Positions 22,968-36,094 of a stretch of 64,000 nucleotides of DNA are shown here, one piece after another. Made by a program: the position numbers and the translations under genes. The notes under the pieces are model-generated. The model saw nothing but the letters and a program-made list of their open reading frames with translations, ran no database searches and was not told the origin of the DNA. Within the stretch, counting starts at the first letter, position 1; each line of letters begins with the position of its first letter. Source of the DNA: Cryptomeria japonica (Eukaryota; Streptophyta; Pinopsida; Cupressales; Cupressaceae); NCBI RefSeq assembly GCF_030272615.1, contig NC_081414.1:519879185-519943184 (forward strand), given 5' to 3'.

Positions 22968-23218
22968 CCACTGTGTTTATACACAGTGACGGCGGTGTCG
23001 TCCACTGTGTATAAGCACAGTGGCGGCCACGGACCGTCCACTGTGCTTACATACAATGGCCGCACCATCCATGCCGTCCACTGTGGGTAAGCACAGTGGC
23101 GCGGCCCGAGCGCCACCCACTGTGTTTACACACAGTGGCTCGTCTTTACCATGCCGTCCACTGTGGGTAAACACAGTGGCGCGGCCCGAGAGCCGTCCAC
23201 TGTGTTTACACATAGTGG
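22968..23218. repeat. Array of seven 22-bp palindromes in the C 3' LTR
   Basis: Units of the form CCACTGTG-N6-CACAGTGG start at 22968, 23002, 23038, 23078, 23117, 23158 and 23197 (spacing 34-41 bp), separated by GC-rich linkers such as GGCGCGGCCCGAG. Each unit is an 8-bp stem with a 6-nt loop; a few carry one mismatch. The other LTR holds the same array at 32484-32734. Confidence 0.95.
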
Positions 23219-23428
23219 TTCGGCTAGTGTTATTATTACTCCCTTTTTTTTGTTTTCATTTAAATATTTCGTGGGGGTAAAAATTATGTGATGAGTTTTT
23301 TTGAATGTCAAATGTATATTATGTATATTATATATATATATATATATATACACACGGTGCACAATATCATTTATGAATATGAAAATATTTTCTTCTACAG
23401 GCATCCACAGAGTATATTTTTAGATGCA

Positions 23429-23475
<47 letters not shown>

Positions 23476-26339
23476 GAAGTTTATTCTGCATTTTATTTTA
23501 AACACAGCAGTATATAATCTTTTATATATTCTGTAACAGGGATGCACAAGTTCAGAATGTATCTTTTATTTCGTTGTTACAGTGGTATGCACATACAGGA
23601 AGCTTATATATATATTTATATATATATAGGTATATATTTTCAATATATATACTTATATACCTATAGATATATATAATTATATGTTGGAATAATAGGGCTA
23701 AAAACCCTTATATTGATTTGAGATTTTAACCATTTACATTCTATTTTTAGTCTTCTAACAGCATTTAGAATAGGTCTATTTTCTTCTTCCTTTTATTTAA
23801 ACTTTCTACAGAAGTAAAACAATTCTGGTTCTCCCTTTTTTTTTTTTTTTAACAGTCATAAAATAACAGAATTTAAACTATGCAAGTAAATAGGGAGTCC
23901 TAATGCATTTTTCTTTTCCTTTCTTTAACATTGCAGTAAATAAACTAGTGAATAGACCAGATTTAAATGTAGGCTACAACAAACACATTAGACATCAAAA
24001 TATAATTAAAGTTACATTGCTTTCCAGAATGATAAGTTACAATAGCCCAAATAAAAAAGATGGGTAAATAATCTAACAGTCTCTTTTTTTTTCTAATCTT
24101 TACACAGCAAATAAAGAATACATTTATTTAAACAGGAAGAAAATCAACTTAAGCCCTATATTTACGTATGCACTTTCTCTTTTCCCCTTTCTTTTTTTAC
24201 AAATCATAAGGTTACATTTCTTTCTTTCCTTTTCTGTATTTAATGGAAATCTAAAATCTGAACAAAACTCTGCAACAACACAATCTGCAACTCCTAGTCT
24301 AGTTCCAAGCCACCTGCAAGTAAAATTTAGGACTGTGACCATGGGATGCTCACCTCCCAGCCTAGGCTTACCAGAAGCCACCCCTGAGCTAGGAGAATCA
24401 AGACCTAGACGGGGTTACAACCAAGCAATACAACACAACAATAGGGCAAACACACAAACATACACCTTCCCATCCCAAGCTACACTTTCACCACACTTTG
24501 TGATGATCAATCTATGGGTGGAAGTGGACCAAGTACCATTGGGGAGACTGCAGCCAAAATATAACTCAAGCCACCTCATGGCAACACAAAATACACAATA
24601 GATTCATCCCACACACCTTATGCCCCCCAAAGGCTCAAAGCCATATTCTCTCCCCTTATGACCCCCAAATGCATACACAAGGCTATGCAGCAAGGGTCAC
24701 AAAGGACACTCTTGAGACCACTCTCCTTAAGGAGAGCCTCTCACCCAAGGCTGTCATGCTTCTTCCACCCCAAGATCATCCTACTCTCCCAAGAGTAGAA
24801 GATCTTGGACACTCCCAAAACAAGAACACAAACAAAAAACATAGAAATGAAACTACACTTTATTTTTCCAACAACAATTTACATAAACACTCCCTTTACA
24901 AGCATTTCTTTCCTTCAACAAACAACATAAACTAACATAAACAACATAAACAAGAGGAGATAAAAACCAACCTTATCCTGCCAATAGGTATGCTAATTTT
25001 AGTTGGAGATGAGCTGCCCAATCCACACAACTGTCTGCAATTCTTTGGGTCCCCCCAAATTCCTCTATTCCTAAAACTAGTTTCTTTTTTTTTTTCTCCC
25101 AAGTTTTTCCAAAAATCTCCAAGGATGGAGAGTGGGTGATTAGATCACTAAGCTTCCATTCTTAGCCTAAGAAGGCCTCTCTCACTCCTTCCAACCTCTT
25201 GGATAGAGTGAGAGATCCCCCATTGGTTGGTCTTCCCTAGGTCTTACACACTCCCTAACCTAGGTGTCTAGAGAAGGGAAATGAAATGGGGAAGAGGGAT
25301 TACTATCTCCAAGAAGGTTATCCTACCAAGGATGGCACTCCTATAGATAGAATTCATCCATCTTGGTAAAACCACTTTTTTGGGTGGTTAAACAAGTCCT
25401 AAGGGAAAGCCACATGGCCAATTTTAGCCTTCACCCATAGGTACCCCATGAGGCCTAATAGAAAAGCTCTAAAATTGACTCTAGGAGTTGATTTGACCTT
25501 CAGAAAGTCCACCTGAAGTTAACCTACGGGTCAACTCTAAGTTGACCTTCCTTGTGGCTCACTAACCTAGATTTCTTGGTTCCTTCAAGGATAATTAGGA
25601 GATATAACAATTAACAAAATTAAAACTCTCAAAAAGGTGACATGACAAATTGCCAACACAACATACTACATAGGTGTCAAGTGACACTACAAAATAATTC
25701 CACATCACAATATACACATGGAAATTGTCCCTTAAACAATTAAAACAATCCAATAAATACAAATTACACTCATGCAACATTTTACATTTACGAATAAAAT
25801 ACAGTACATACGGGGTGTTGTCTCTACAAATAGACAACCCCTGGTTTTACTAACGCACATTGGCCTAGGCTTGATTCTCCCTAATATTTCCATGGTCACA
25901 TGGATAATTTCCTGCACATCTCAATTTAAACATTAGTATTTCCCAAATAGCCTCATATAATATATAACACAAAATCATAATACAATACATTCATTCTGCA
26001 AGGACTTGACATTATAAAATACGATTTGTCACAAATCAAAGCAATTTCATCATAATCCTCAAAATTTGATCCATCTACAAGATATGCAAATATTTTTCTA
26101 ACATTATAACAAATTCTGAAATTCAGATAATAACCTGCATCATCACAATATTACCCTAATCTAGAATCATATAATATTCTATCATCCACAAGGCATAGAA
26201 ATGAAGCATCCATATATATCAATGTTACCGAAATCGCGGAACCATGAAAAGTTCTATATCCATAGTGTGTCAAAACTAGCATCCAAAATAGTTCCAAAAT
26301 GAAAATAACTGAAGAGATAGGATGGGTCGGGGTAGGGCC

Positions 26340-29300
26340 TCACACCCTCCCCCTCTGGGCATGAACGTCCTCCTGGAGTTCATCAAAAAGATGAGGGTAC
26401 TGTGATCTCATACGTGCTGCATCCTCCCATGAAGTTGTGACCTCATCATAGCAATCCCACTGGACCCTAACCTGGTCCAGCTCTCGACCTCGAAGGGCCA
26501 ACATTGGGTGAGCCAAAATGCGAATGGGCTCTAAGACTAGCTACCCATCCGACTCCACCTGCAAGGCATCCCAATCTAAAATATGAGACTCATCATAGAT
26601 ATACTTTCTCAAAACTAACACATGAAATACATCGTGGATGCGTTACAGGCTAGGTGGCAAAGCTAGGCGATAAGCAACTGGTCCTATCCTCTCAAGGATC
26701 TCAAAGGGTCCGACAAAGCGAGGTGTGAGCTTAGAACCCTTTCCATAGCGGATTGGACTCTTATGCGGTCGCACTCTCAGGAAAACTCTGTCCCCAACCA
26801 TGTAACTCCGGTCTATCCTCTTTGCATCTGCATATTTCTTCTGCCTATCCTGTGCCTCTCTAAGGCGCTATCTAATCAAAATTACCTACTACTCCATATC
26901 ATGGACCATCTCAGGGCCTATGGCCACCCTATCCTCAATACGGTCCCAACTCAAAGGCGTCCTGCATGGTCTGCCGTACAAAGCCTGAAAAGGTGGCATC
27001 CCCAAAGAAGTGTGATGCCCATTATTATAGGCAAATTCTACTAAATGTAGGTACTCCTCCCATCAGGTCTGATGATCCATGACGTACATGTGGAGCATAT
27101 CCTCTAACACCTGGTTAACCCACTCTATCTGTCCATCTGTCTCTGGATGATAGGCTGTGCTGAAGTTGAGCTTGGTGCCCAATGCTGCCTGTAATGCCTT
27201 CCAAAAGGAAGATGTAAAGAGAGAATCCCTATCAGAAATAATCTTGCATGGGACACCATGAAGCCTAACAATGTCTCGTAAGAACACCTGTGCCACTGCT
27301 GGAGCTGTGAAGGTAGTCCGGACTGGTGAGAAGTGGGGTACTTTGGTCAATTTGTCAACTGTCACCAAGATAGCATCATGGTGACGAGATGACATAGGAA
27401 GACCAATGATGAAGTCCATGGATATAGTATCCCACTTCCACTCTGGTATAGCATGGGATTGGAGTAACCCACCTGGATGGCGGTGCTCCGCCTTGACTCT
27501 CTGACACTCAAGGCATCGGGCTACTAACTCGGCGATAAGTTGCCGCATTCCTGGCCAATGATATAACTGTCTCAAGTCAGCATGCATCTTCTTAACCCCG
27601 GGATGTGCTGCATAAGGAGCTCTATAAGCCTCCATGATAATGAAATCTCGCAAACCCCCAGGAGAGGGTACATAGATGCGCCCTCTATGGTGTAATAAAC
27701 CATCGGACTCCAAAGAGTAGTCCACAAACTTCCCTTCCAGGGTCTCCTGATTATGGATCCTCTGACAAACCTCTAGATACCAATCATCCTCTGGCAATCG
27801 CTGCAAAATATGGTCTCTCAAATCTATGCTCATGGATATGGTGTAAACCTCATGTCGTCTCCTACTTAGGGCATTTGCGACCACATTCTCCTTTCCTTTG
27901 ATGTAATGAACATCAAAATCATACTCACAAAGGAACTCCATCCATCTCCTCTGACGTGCATTAAGGTTAGGCTGGGTGAAGATGTACTGCAAACTCTGAT
28001 GGTCCGAATGAAGCTCGAAGTGATGACCTAAAAGGAAGTGTCTCCACCTCACAAGTGCATGTACAACTGCTGCAAGCTCTAGGTCATGCGTAGGGTAGTT
28101 AAGCTCGTGAGTCTTAAGCTTCCTAGACTCGTATGCTATAACCCTACCCTCCTGCATAAGAACTGCTCTCAATCCATCTAAGGAAGCATCTATGCATACC
28201 ATGAAGTCAGCCGTGGGGTCTGGCACTATAAGAATAGGTGCACTAGTAAGTGCCCTTTTTAGACCCTGAAAAGCCCTCTCACACTTCTCTGTCCACTTGA
28301 ATTTCTTCCCTTTTTGCTGGAGGGATGTGATAGGGTGTGCAACTCTGGAAAATCCCTCAACAAAACGTCTGTAGTACCCTGCCAAACCCATGAAGCTCCT
28401 GACCTCTGTCACACTGGTAGGCGCCGGCCAATCCATGATGCTCTAATCTTTGATGGGTCAACTGAGATCCCATCACCGGATATAACATGCCCTAGGTACT
28501 TGACCTCTAATCTAAAGAAAGCGCACTTCGACAAACTGCCAAACAACTGGTTGTCCCTCAAACACTGCAAAACCTGCCTCAAATGCTCCTCATGCTCCTG
28601 CTCATTTCGGGAATAGATCAATATGTCGTCGAGGAACACTATCACAAATCAGTCGAGGAAGGTGCAGAATACCCCATTCATGAGACTCATGAATACAGCT
28701 GGAGCATTCGTAAGACAGAATGGGACCACAGTGAACTCATAGTGGCCATATCTGGTATGAAACGCGGTCTTATGGATATCACTTTCCACAATCCTCAACT
28801 GATGGTATCCTGACTTCAGGTCTATTTTGGAAAACACCTTGGCACCCTGAAGCTGATCAAACAAGTCATCGATCCTCGGCAAGGGATAGCGGTTCTTGAT
28901 GGTTACTTTATTCAATTGCCTATAATCCATGCATAACTGAAGGGATCCGTCTTTCTTCTTCACGAAGATGACTGGTGCACCCCAAGGGGAGACGCTAGGA
29001 TGGATGTTACCCTTCTCTAAGAGTTCCTCTAGTTGCATCTTGAGCTCATTAAGCTCATGAGTGGTCATCCTATAAGGTGCTCTCGAAACTGGCTCAGCTC
29101 CTGGTACCAAATCTATGTGGAAGTCAATCTCCCTGCTGGGTGGCATACCGGGTAGCTCATCAGGAAACACATCTGCAAATGCCTCAAGGATGGGATGATC
29201 ATCTATGGAAGGCTCCTTCTCATTTTCTTCCTCTCGGTCACTGATTGTGATAGCAAACAACTGGCATCCCTTCCGCATGCTCTGCTTAAGCTGCATAGCG

Positions 29301-29845
29301 GATATCATATGAAGAGACACAGGTCTTTGAATCCCAGTGATTACTATGGGAGCTCCATGATCATCCTCACACTTGACCTTTTTCAAGCGACAATCCATCT
29401 TGGCTCTGTGGGAGTAAAGCCAATCCATGCCAAGTACAACGCCATAAGATCCGAGTGGTGTAACTCTAAGGTCTACTAAGGTGGTGGTATTACCAATCTG
29501 GAGCGGACATCCCCTAACCTCTGATTCCACTGACACTCTAGCCCCTAAAGCTAACTCCACTTCCCAGCTGACACTTTTCCTTACTGCCAATAGTCCGCAA
29601 CGCTCCACAACCAATGGAGATATAAAGGAGTCAGTCGCTCTTGAGTTAAATAATATAGAAATACTACTACCTCTGACCTTACCTGCAGCCTCAATTACTA
29701 TGGCCTGGTGCTCTACCTGGCGGTTGTCAACCGCTGCGAAGACTCTATGGGACTTGCCCATGTCCCCAACTGTAGGCTCTGATGTTGCCATCCTCTGATT
29801 CCCTGTCATCTGTCCCTGTGGACACTCTCTCGCCATGTGCCCCAT
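26340..29845 (-). pseudogene. Element C pol: protease, RT, RNase H, integrase, chromodomain-type tail
   Basis: Read from 29845 downward. The zinc knuckle end and protease come first; the protease active-site triad region reads FNSRATDSF (codons 66-74), so the usual Asp and Gly are changed. RT (29845-28409) has VKKKDGS, DYRQLNK and FLDDILIYS (intact catalytic pair). RNase H has CIDASLDG and [14 protein letters not shown]. Integrase has a zinc domain where the first His region reads [12 protein letters not shown] (D keeps EAHCAPYSTHPG), then CLECQ, and core motifs SMDFIIG, IISDRD and QIEWVNQ. The tail has RIHDVFHV then a WEDAARM...YPHLF chromodomain-like end. Damage: TGA at about 28646, a one-base deletion near 28437, TGA ending the open piece at 27063, and several later stops. 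The final TGA (26340-26342) lies inside the 3' LTR. It resembles Tekay-type chromoviruses (family inference). Confidence 0.92.
26345..26357 (-). other. Element C polypurine tract
   Basis: CCCTCCCCCTCTG on the + strand reads CAGAGGGGGAGGG on the - strand, directly before the LTR start TGTGAGGCCC. The pol reading frame passes through it. Confidence 0.85.
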
Positions 29846-31119
29846 GGCTCCACATGTGAAGCAAGCACCGCGTGCCTGAAACTGTGTGCCTTGAGGCCTA
29901 GTAAAAGGATGCCCACCTGTCCGGCTAGAACCATTGTACCCACCCCTGGAGGACTGCTGAGCCCGTGCCGGGGGTGTGTATGTACCCTATGCTCTCTGGT
30001 CACGCCTAGGACCCTATGACTGCCACTGCTTGGGCCTGGAGCCCTGTTGTCCCTGAGGTGGCCTCTGTCTCTAACTCTGTTGTGACTGCTGTGGAGGAGG
30101 GGGTTTATGGGACCCCAAACATTTCTGTGGTTGCCTTTCCAATGGGGTTTCTGAAACCCGAAAGGCTGGGGAGCTGGGTTTCAGTTCTGGAACCGATCCC
30201 TCGTGTCCTATGGCCTAATCTGAATCTCCTCGGCTATAAGGGCCTTCTCCATGGCAACCCGAAGGCTCCCTAGAGCGGCCATCCTCACTGGTCCTGCTAT
30301 CCCAGCATTGAGTCCCCTAACAGATCGGTTGATGAGCAACTTCTCATCCTTCAGGTAATCTACATAAGGTAGGAGCTCAATAAACTTACTCTCGTACTGG
30401 GTCACTGAGAGACCCTTCTGCTGGAGGTCGTAGAACTCATCGATCCTACGCTGCCTGAAGTGCTCTGACAAGTACCTCTCTCTGAACCTCTCTGTGAAGA
30501 TTTCCCATGCGATGGTATCTGCCGTGAGTCCACACTTGAACTCCTCTTGCTTCCACCATGTGGAGGCTGTTGATCTCAGAAGGTGGACTACAACTCGTGC
30601 CTTCAGATTGTTTTCATAAGATCGCAATGCGAAGCACCGATCTAGGCTCAAAAGCCATGCCTCAGCCTCTACTCCGTCAGTAGTCCCTCCAAAGGATGGT
30701 GGCTGGAGGCGTAAAACCTCTCTAATCAGGTCTCCTGGTTCCTAACGGGCTCTCTCAAAGTACACAGGTGCTGCTACTGGAGGGGGTTCGGGCAGGTGAA
30801 CGGACTCTGGCTCATGCTCTGCCTCGCCCTCTATGGAATTAGGAGGTGGACTCCTACTCCGTTCCCTCTCAACTGACCTATGACTCCTTGAGTTCTGATT
30901 GTCTGCATGACGGTCCACTGCTGGAAGCCTATCCTGCACAATCCTGATCAAGTTCTGAAGAGCTAGCACGATGTCTTGGTTAGGGTCAACCAGTGGTTTG
31001 GGAGGTGCTTCCAGGTTCCCTTCTGGAACCGGTTCCTCCCTAGCAACATCTTCGCGTGCCATACGTGTACGCCTAGGACCCCTTCCGCACTTGCGAGCTT
31101 GTCGCGTAGTCGGAGGCAT
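29810..31119 (-). pseudogene. Element C gag
   Basis: It begins at ATG 31119 (MPPTTRQARKCGRGPRR), about 157 bp after the PBS. An N-terminal basic/proline-rich part ends at TAG 30742. The same phase continues through the retrotransposon gag domain (30651-30208: LLRSTASTWWKQEEF, FRERYLSEHFRQRRIDEFYDL) to TAG 30208. A frame change near 30100 leads into a Gln/Pro/Gly-rich linker with three TAG codons at Gln positions, and then the CCHC knuckle [14 protein letters not shown] (about 29872-29831), which is in phase with pol. It forms the viral-like particle shell in intact relatives. Confidence 0.9.
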
Positions 31120-31275
31120 CCTAATGAGGAAACAAAAATAAAATAAATAACAATTAATTAAATAATTTAATCTTCATATATTTATATTTATATTTTCTTT
31201 TTAAGAAAATATCTGATCAATTTAGGTAATTAAAGCGAAACGTAATGGAGAAAGGTTCCTAGTGTCGGAAACCTT

Positions 31276-31287
31276 GCTCTGATACCA
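31276..31287 (-). other. Element C primer-binding site
   Basis: GCTCTGATACCA on the + strand is TGGTATCAGAGC on the - strand, three bases from the 5' LTR at 31291. Confidence 0.93.
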
Positions 31288-32113
31288 GAATGTCACGCCC
31301 AAACTTTAGGGCACAAAAAACGGAACAACAAATTTTTTTTTGACGTCAAGAACTCGCAATATATCCTAATAACATAATAACTTTATTAAATTTTTTTTTT
31401 GCCTTATCTAGGATGTAAATAAACTTACTTCTAAGGTTGGGTAAATTAACCAACTCGAGCGAGCGACTTGTTTGGTGGAGATTAATTAGCATCGCGGATT
31501 AGTTAGCTAGCTCAATTTCCTAAGACAAGATGTCGCTAATTAAATCAAGGGATAATTGATTATCTTAGTGTATTATATCATTCCAAATCCATATAAGGAT
31601 AATGCTATTAATTAATTGATGCACATGCGAAATTATTATATACATCCAACCGACGAGGGTTCGAATTACTACAATGACATTTGCCCACTAAAACTGACAA
31701 TAAGCTAAGGCCAATTCTAATTTTCCCTAAATCCCTTGATTTTGACAATTAAATTTCAATCCGACCAAAATCGGTCTCAAGGGCTTAAGGTTCATAAATT
31801 TAAAAATTCCTCCTTTTTAAATTTTCCTAACGTCCAATTATATGGGGGGTAAGTCCATTGATTAATTAAATATATTGCTGGATTAAATGTATAGTTTATC
31901 CCACTATAGTAATCCTTTATTATTAACCCCCTTGAATTAACTATATTAAAATTTAAATTTCTAAAGAATGGAAACATATAATAATTCAATTATTAATTTA
32001 ACCCCTATTATATATATATTAAAATCAAAGTTTAAAATTCCATAATATTTCAATTATTAACTTAACCCCAAATATATATTAAAATCTAAGTTTAAAATTC
32101 AAATTTAAACCTC

Positions 32114-32219
<106 letters not shown>

Positions 32220-32483
32220 AAAATGCTAACCCTAACCCGAAATTGGGTTAGGGTTGCATTTTTATATATTACTCTTGTTTTATTTTATTCATCATTTTAT
32301 ACCCTAACCCGAAATGGGTTAGGGTTTATTAAACCCCTTTATTTTATTGTTTGTCCCCCTTTTTTGTGGTTTGGAGATCGCAGGTACGGCGAAGCTAGGG
32401 CACGGTGGAGGGTAGCAAGCGGAGTTTTTTTTTGTAGAGGGGGGGAAATGAGAGGAGGAGGCGGCGCGGGGCTATCCCGGTCG

Positions 32484-32734
32484 CCACTGTGTTTATACAC
32501 AGTGACGGCGGTGCCGTCCACTATGTATAAGCACAGTGGCGGCCGCGGACCATCCACTGTGCTTACACACAGTGGCGGCACCCTCCGTGCCATCCACTGT
32601 GGGTAAGCACAGTGGCGCAGCCCGAGCGCCACCCACTGTGTTTACACATAGTGGCTCGGCTTTACCGTGCCGTCCACTGTGGGTAAACACAGTGGCGCGG
32701 CCCGAGAGCCATCCACTGTGTTTACACACAGTGG
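32484..32734. repeat. Array of seven 22-bp palindromes in the C 5' LTR
   Basis: Counterpart of 22968-23218, with the same number and order of units and a few base changes, some of which break or restore stem pairs. Confidence 0.95.
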
Positions 32735-32940
32735 TTCGGCCAGTGTTATTATTACTCCCTTTTTTTTGTTTTCATTTAAATATTTCGTTGGGGTAAACAT
32801 TATGTGATGAGTTTTTTTGAATGTCAAATGTATATTATGTATATTATATATATATATATATACACACGGTGCACAATATCATTTATGAATATGAAAATAT
32901 TTTCTTCTACAGGCATCCACAGAGTATATTTTTAGATGCA

Positions 32941-33045
<105 letters not shown>

Positions 33046-36000
33046 GAAGTTTATTCTGCATTATATTTTAAACACAGCAGTATATAATCTTTTATATATT
33101 CTATAACAGGGATGCACAAGTTCAGAATGTATCTTTTATTTCGTTGTTAAAGGGGTATGCACATACAGGAAGCTTATATATATATTTATATATATATAGG
33201 TATATATTTTCAATATATATACTTATATACCTATAGATATATATAATTATATGTTGGAATAATAGGGCTAAAAACCCTTATATTGATTTGAGATTTTAAC
33301 CATTTACATTCTGTTTTTAGTCTTCTAACAACATTTAGAATAGGTCTATTTTCTTCTTCCTTTTATTTAAACTTTCTACAGAAGTAAAACAATTCTGGTT
33401 CTCCCTTTTTTTTTTTGTTTTAACAGTCATAAAATAACAGAATTTAAACTATGCAAGTAAATAGGGAGTCCTAATGCATTTTTCTTTTCCTTTCTTTAAC
33501 ATTGCAGTAAATAAACTAGTGAATAGACCAGATTTAAATGTAGGCTACAACAAACACATTAGACATCAAAATATAATTAAAGTTACATTGCTTTCCAGAA
33601 TGATAAGTTACAATAGCCCAAATAAAAAAGATGGGTAAATAATCTAACAGTCTCTTTTTTTTTCTAATCTTTACACAGCAAATAAAGAATACATTTATTT
33701 AAACAGGAAGAAAATCAACTTAAGCCCTATATTTACGTATGCACTTTCTCTTTTCCCCTTTCTTTTTTTACAAATCATAAGGTTACATTTCTTTCTTTGC
33801 TTTTCTGCATTTAATGGAAATTTGAAATCTGAACAAAACTCTGCAACAACACAATCTGCAACTCCTAGTCTGGTTCCAAGCCACCTGCAAGTAAAATTTA
33901 GGACTGTGACCATGGGATGCTCACCTCCCAGCCTAGGCTTACCAGAAGCCACCCCCGAGCTAGGAGAATCAAGACCTAGATGGGGTTACAACCAAGCAAT
34001 ACAACACAACAATAGGGCAAACACACAAACATACACCTTCCATCCCAAGCTACACTTTCACCACACTTTGTGATGATCAATCTATGGGTGGAAGTGGACC
34101 AAGTACCATTGGGGAGACTGCAGCCAAAATATAACTCAAGCCACCTCATGGCAACACAAAATACACAATAGATTCATCCCACACACCTTATGCCCCCCAA
34201 AGGCTCAAAGCCATATTCTCTCCCCTTATGACCCCCTAATGCATACACAAGGCTATGCAGCAAGGGTCACAAAGGACACCCTTGAGACCACTCTCCTTAA
34301 GGAGAGCCTCTCACCCAAGGCTGTCATGATTCTTCCACCCCAAGATCATCCTACTCTCCCAAGAGTAGAAGATCTTGGACACTCCCAAAACAAGAACACA
34401 AACAAAAAACATAGAAGTGAAACTACACTTTTTTTTTCCAACAACAATTTACATAAACACTCCCTTTACAAGCATTTCTTTCCTTCAACAAACAACATAA
34501 ACTAACATAAACAACATAAACAAGAGGAGATAAAAACCAACCTTATCCTGCCAATAGGTATGCTAATTTTAGTTGGAGATGAGCTGCCCAATCCACACAA
34601 CTTTCTGCAATTCTTTGGCCCCCCCCAAATTCCTCTATTCCTAAAACTGGTTTCTTTTTTTTTTTCTCCCAAGTTTTTCCAAAAATCTCCTAGGATGGAG
34701 AGTGGGTGATTAGCTCACTAAGCTTCCATTCTTAGCCTAAGAAGGCCTCTCTCACTCCTTCCAACCTCTTGGATAGAGTGAGAGATCCCCCATTGGTTGG
34801 TCTTCCCTAGGTCTTACACACTCCCTAACCTAGGTGTCTAGAGAAGGGAAATGAAATGGGGAAGAGGGATTACTATCTCCAAGAAGGTTATCCTATCAAG
34901 GATGGCACTCCTATAGATGGAATTCGTCCATCTTGGTAAAACCACTTTTTTGGGTGGTTAAACAAGTCCTAAGGGAAAGACACATGGCCAATTTTAGCCT
35001 TCACCCATAGGTACCCCATGAGGCCTAATAGAAAAGCTCTAAAATTGACTCTAGGAGTTGATTTGACCTTCAGAAAGTCCACCTGAAGTTAACCTACTGG
35101 TCAACTCTGAGTTGACCTTCCTTGTGGCTCACTAACCTAGATTTCTTGGTTCCTTCAAGGATAATTAGGAGATATAACAATTAACAAAATTAAAACTCTC
35201 AAAAAGGTGACATGACAAATTGCCAACACAACATACTACATAGGTGCCAAGTGACACTACAAAATAATTTCACATCACAATATACACATGGCAATTGTCC
35301 CTTAAACAATTAAAACAATCCAATAAATACAAATTACATTCATGCAACATTTTACATTTACGAATAAAATACAGTACATACGGGGTGTTGTCTCTCCAAA
35401 TAGACAACCCCTGGTTTTACTAACGCACATTGGCCTAGGCTTGATTCTCCCTAATATTTCCATGGTCACATGGATAATTTCCTACACATCTCAATTTAAA
35501 CAATAGTATTTCCCAAATAGCCTCATATAATATATAACACAAAATCATAATACAATACATTCATTCTGCAAGGACTTGACATTATAAAATACGATTTGTC
35601 ACAAATCAAAGCAATTTCATCATAATCCTCAAAATTTGATCCATCTACAAGATATGCAAATATTTTTCTAACATTATAACAAATTCTGAAATTCAGATAA
35701 TAACCTGCATCATCACAATATTACCCTAATCTAGAATCATATAATATTCTATCATCCACAAGGCATAGAAATGAAGCATCCATATATATCAATGTTACCG
35801 AAATCGCGGAACCATGAAAAGTTCTATATCCATAGTGTGTCAAAACTAGCATCCAAAATAGTTCCAAAATGAAAATAACTGAAGAGATAGGATGGGTCGG
35901 GGTAGGGCCTCACAAATCCAATTCATTTATTATCACCTTGCATTCAAAGTGATTAAGACCAATATAGAGTGAGTCTAATGAGATTTAGTGTGATTAGATA

Positions 36001-36094
36001 TCTTCTTCAGTGATTCCACCAGCGATTGGAAGAGTTCTTTAGGGTTATTCACCGACAATCATTTCTCATGTATTTATCGCAACCATATTGCATC

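Larger units (their letters stand above)
21833..26344 (-). repeat. Element C 3' LTR (4512 bp)
   Basis: This is the copy next to the PPT. It carries two TA microsatellites of 42 bp (22658-22699 and 23431-23472), a shorter one near 23330-23350, two CCCTAACCC/GGGTTAGGG hairpins (22709-22815) and an array of seven palindromes (22968-23218). ORFs in this span on either strand arise from those repeats and encode nothing recognisable. Confidence 0.95.

Noticed and set aside
22968-23218. CRISPR-like array
   Set aside because: The repeats are palindromes with related GC-rich linkers, not unique spacers, inside a plant retrotransposon LTR.
22862-23280. Overlapping ORFs on both strands (HTVTAV/YKHSGG-type repeats) that look like a repetitive protein
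   Set aside because: They are by-products of the palindrome array: self-complementary units stay open on both strands. There is no start context, and the same occurs in the other LTR (32339-32827).
24335-24935. Possible gene in C LTR (ORFs 24335-24601 and 24669-24935, repeated at 33822-34073 and 34239-34505)
   Set aside because: Present in both LTR copies only because the LTR is duplicated; no domain, and differences between copies shift or truncate them.
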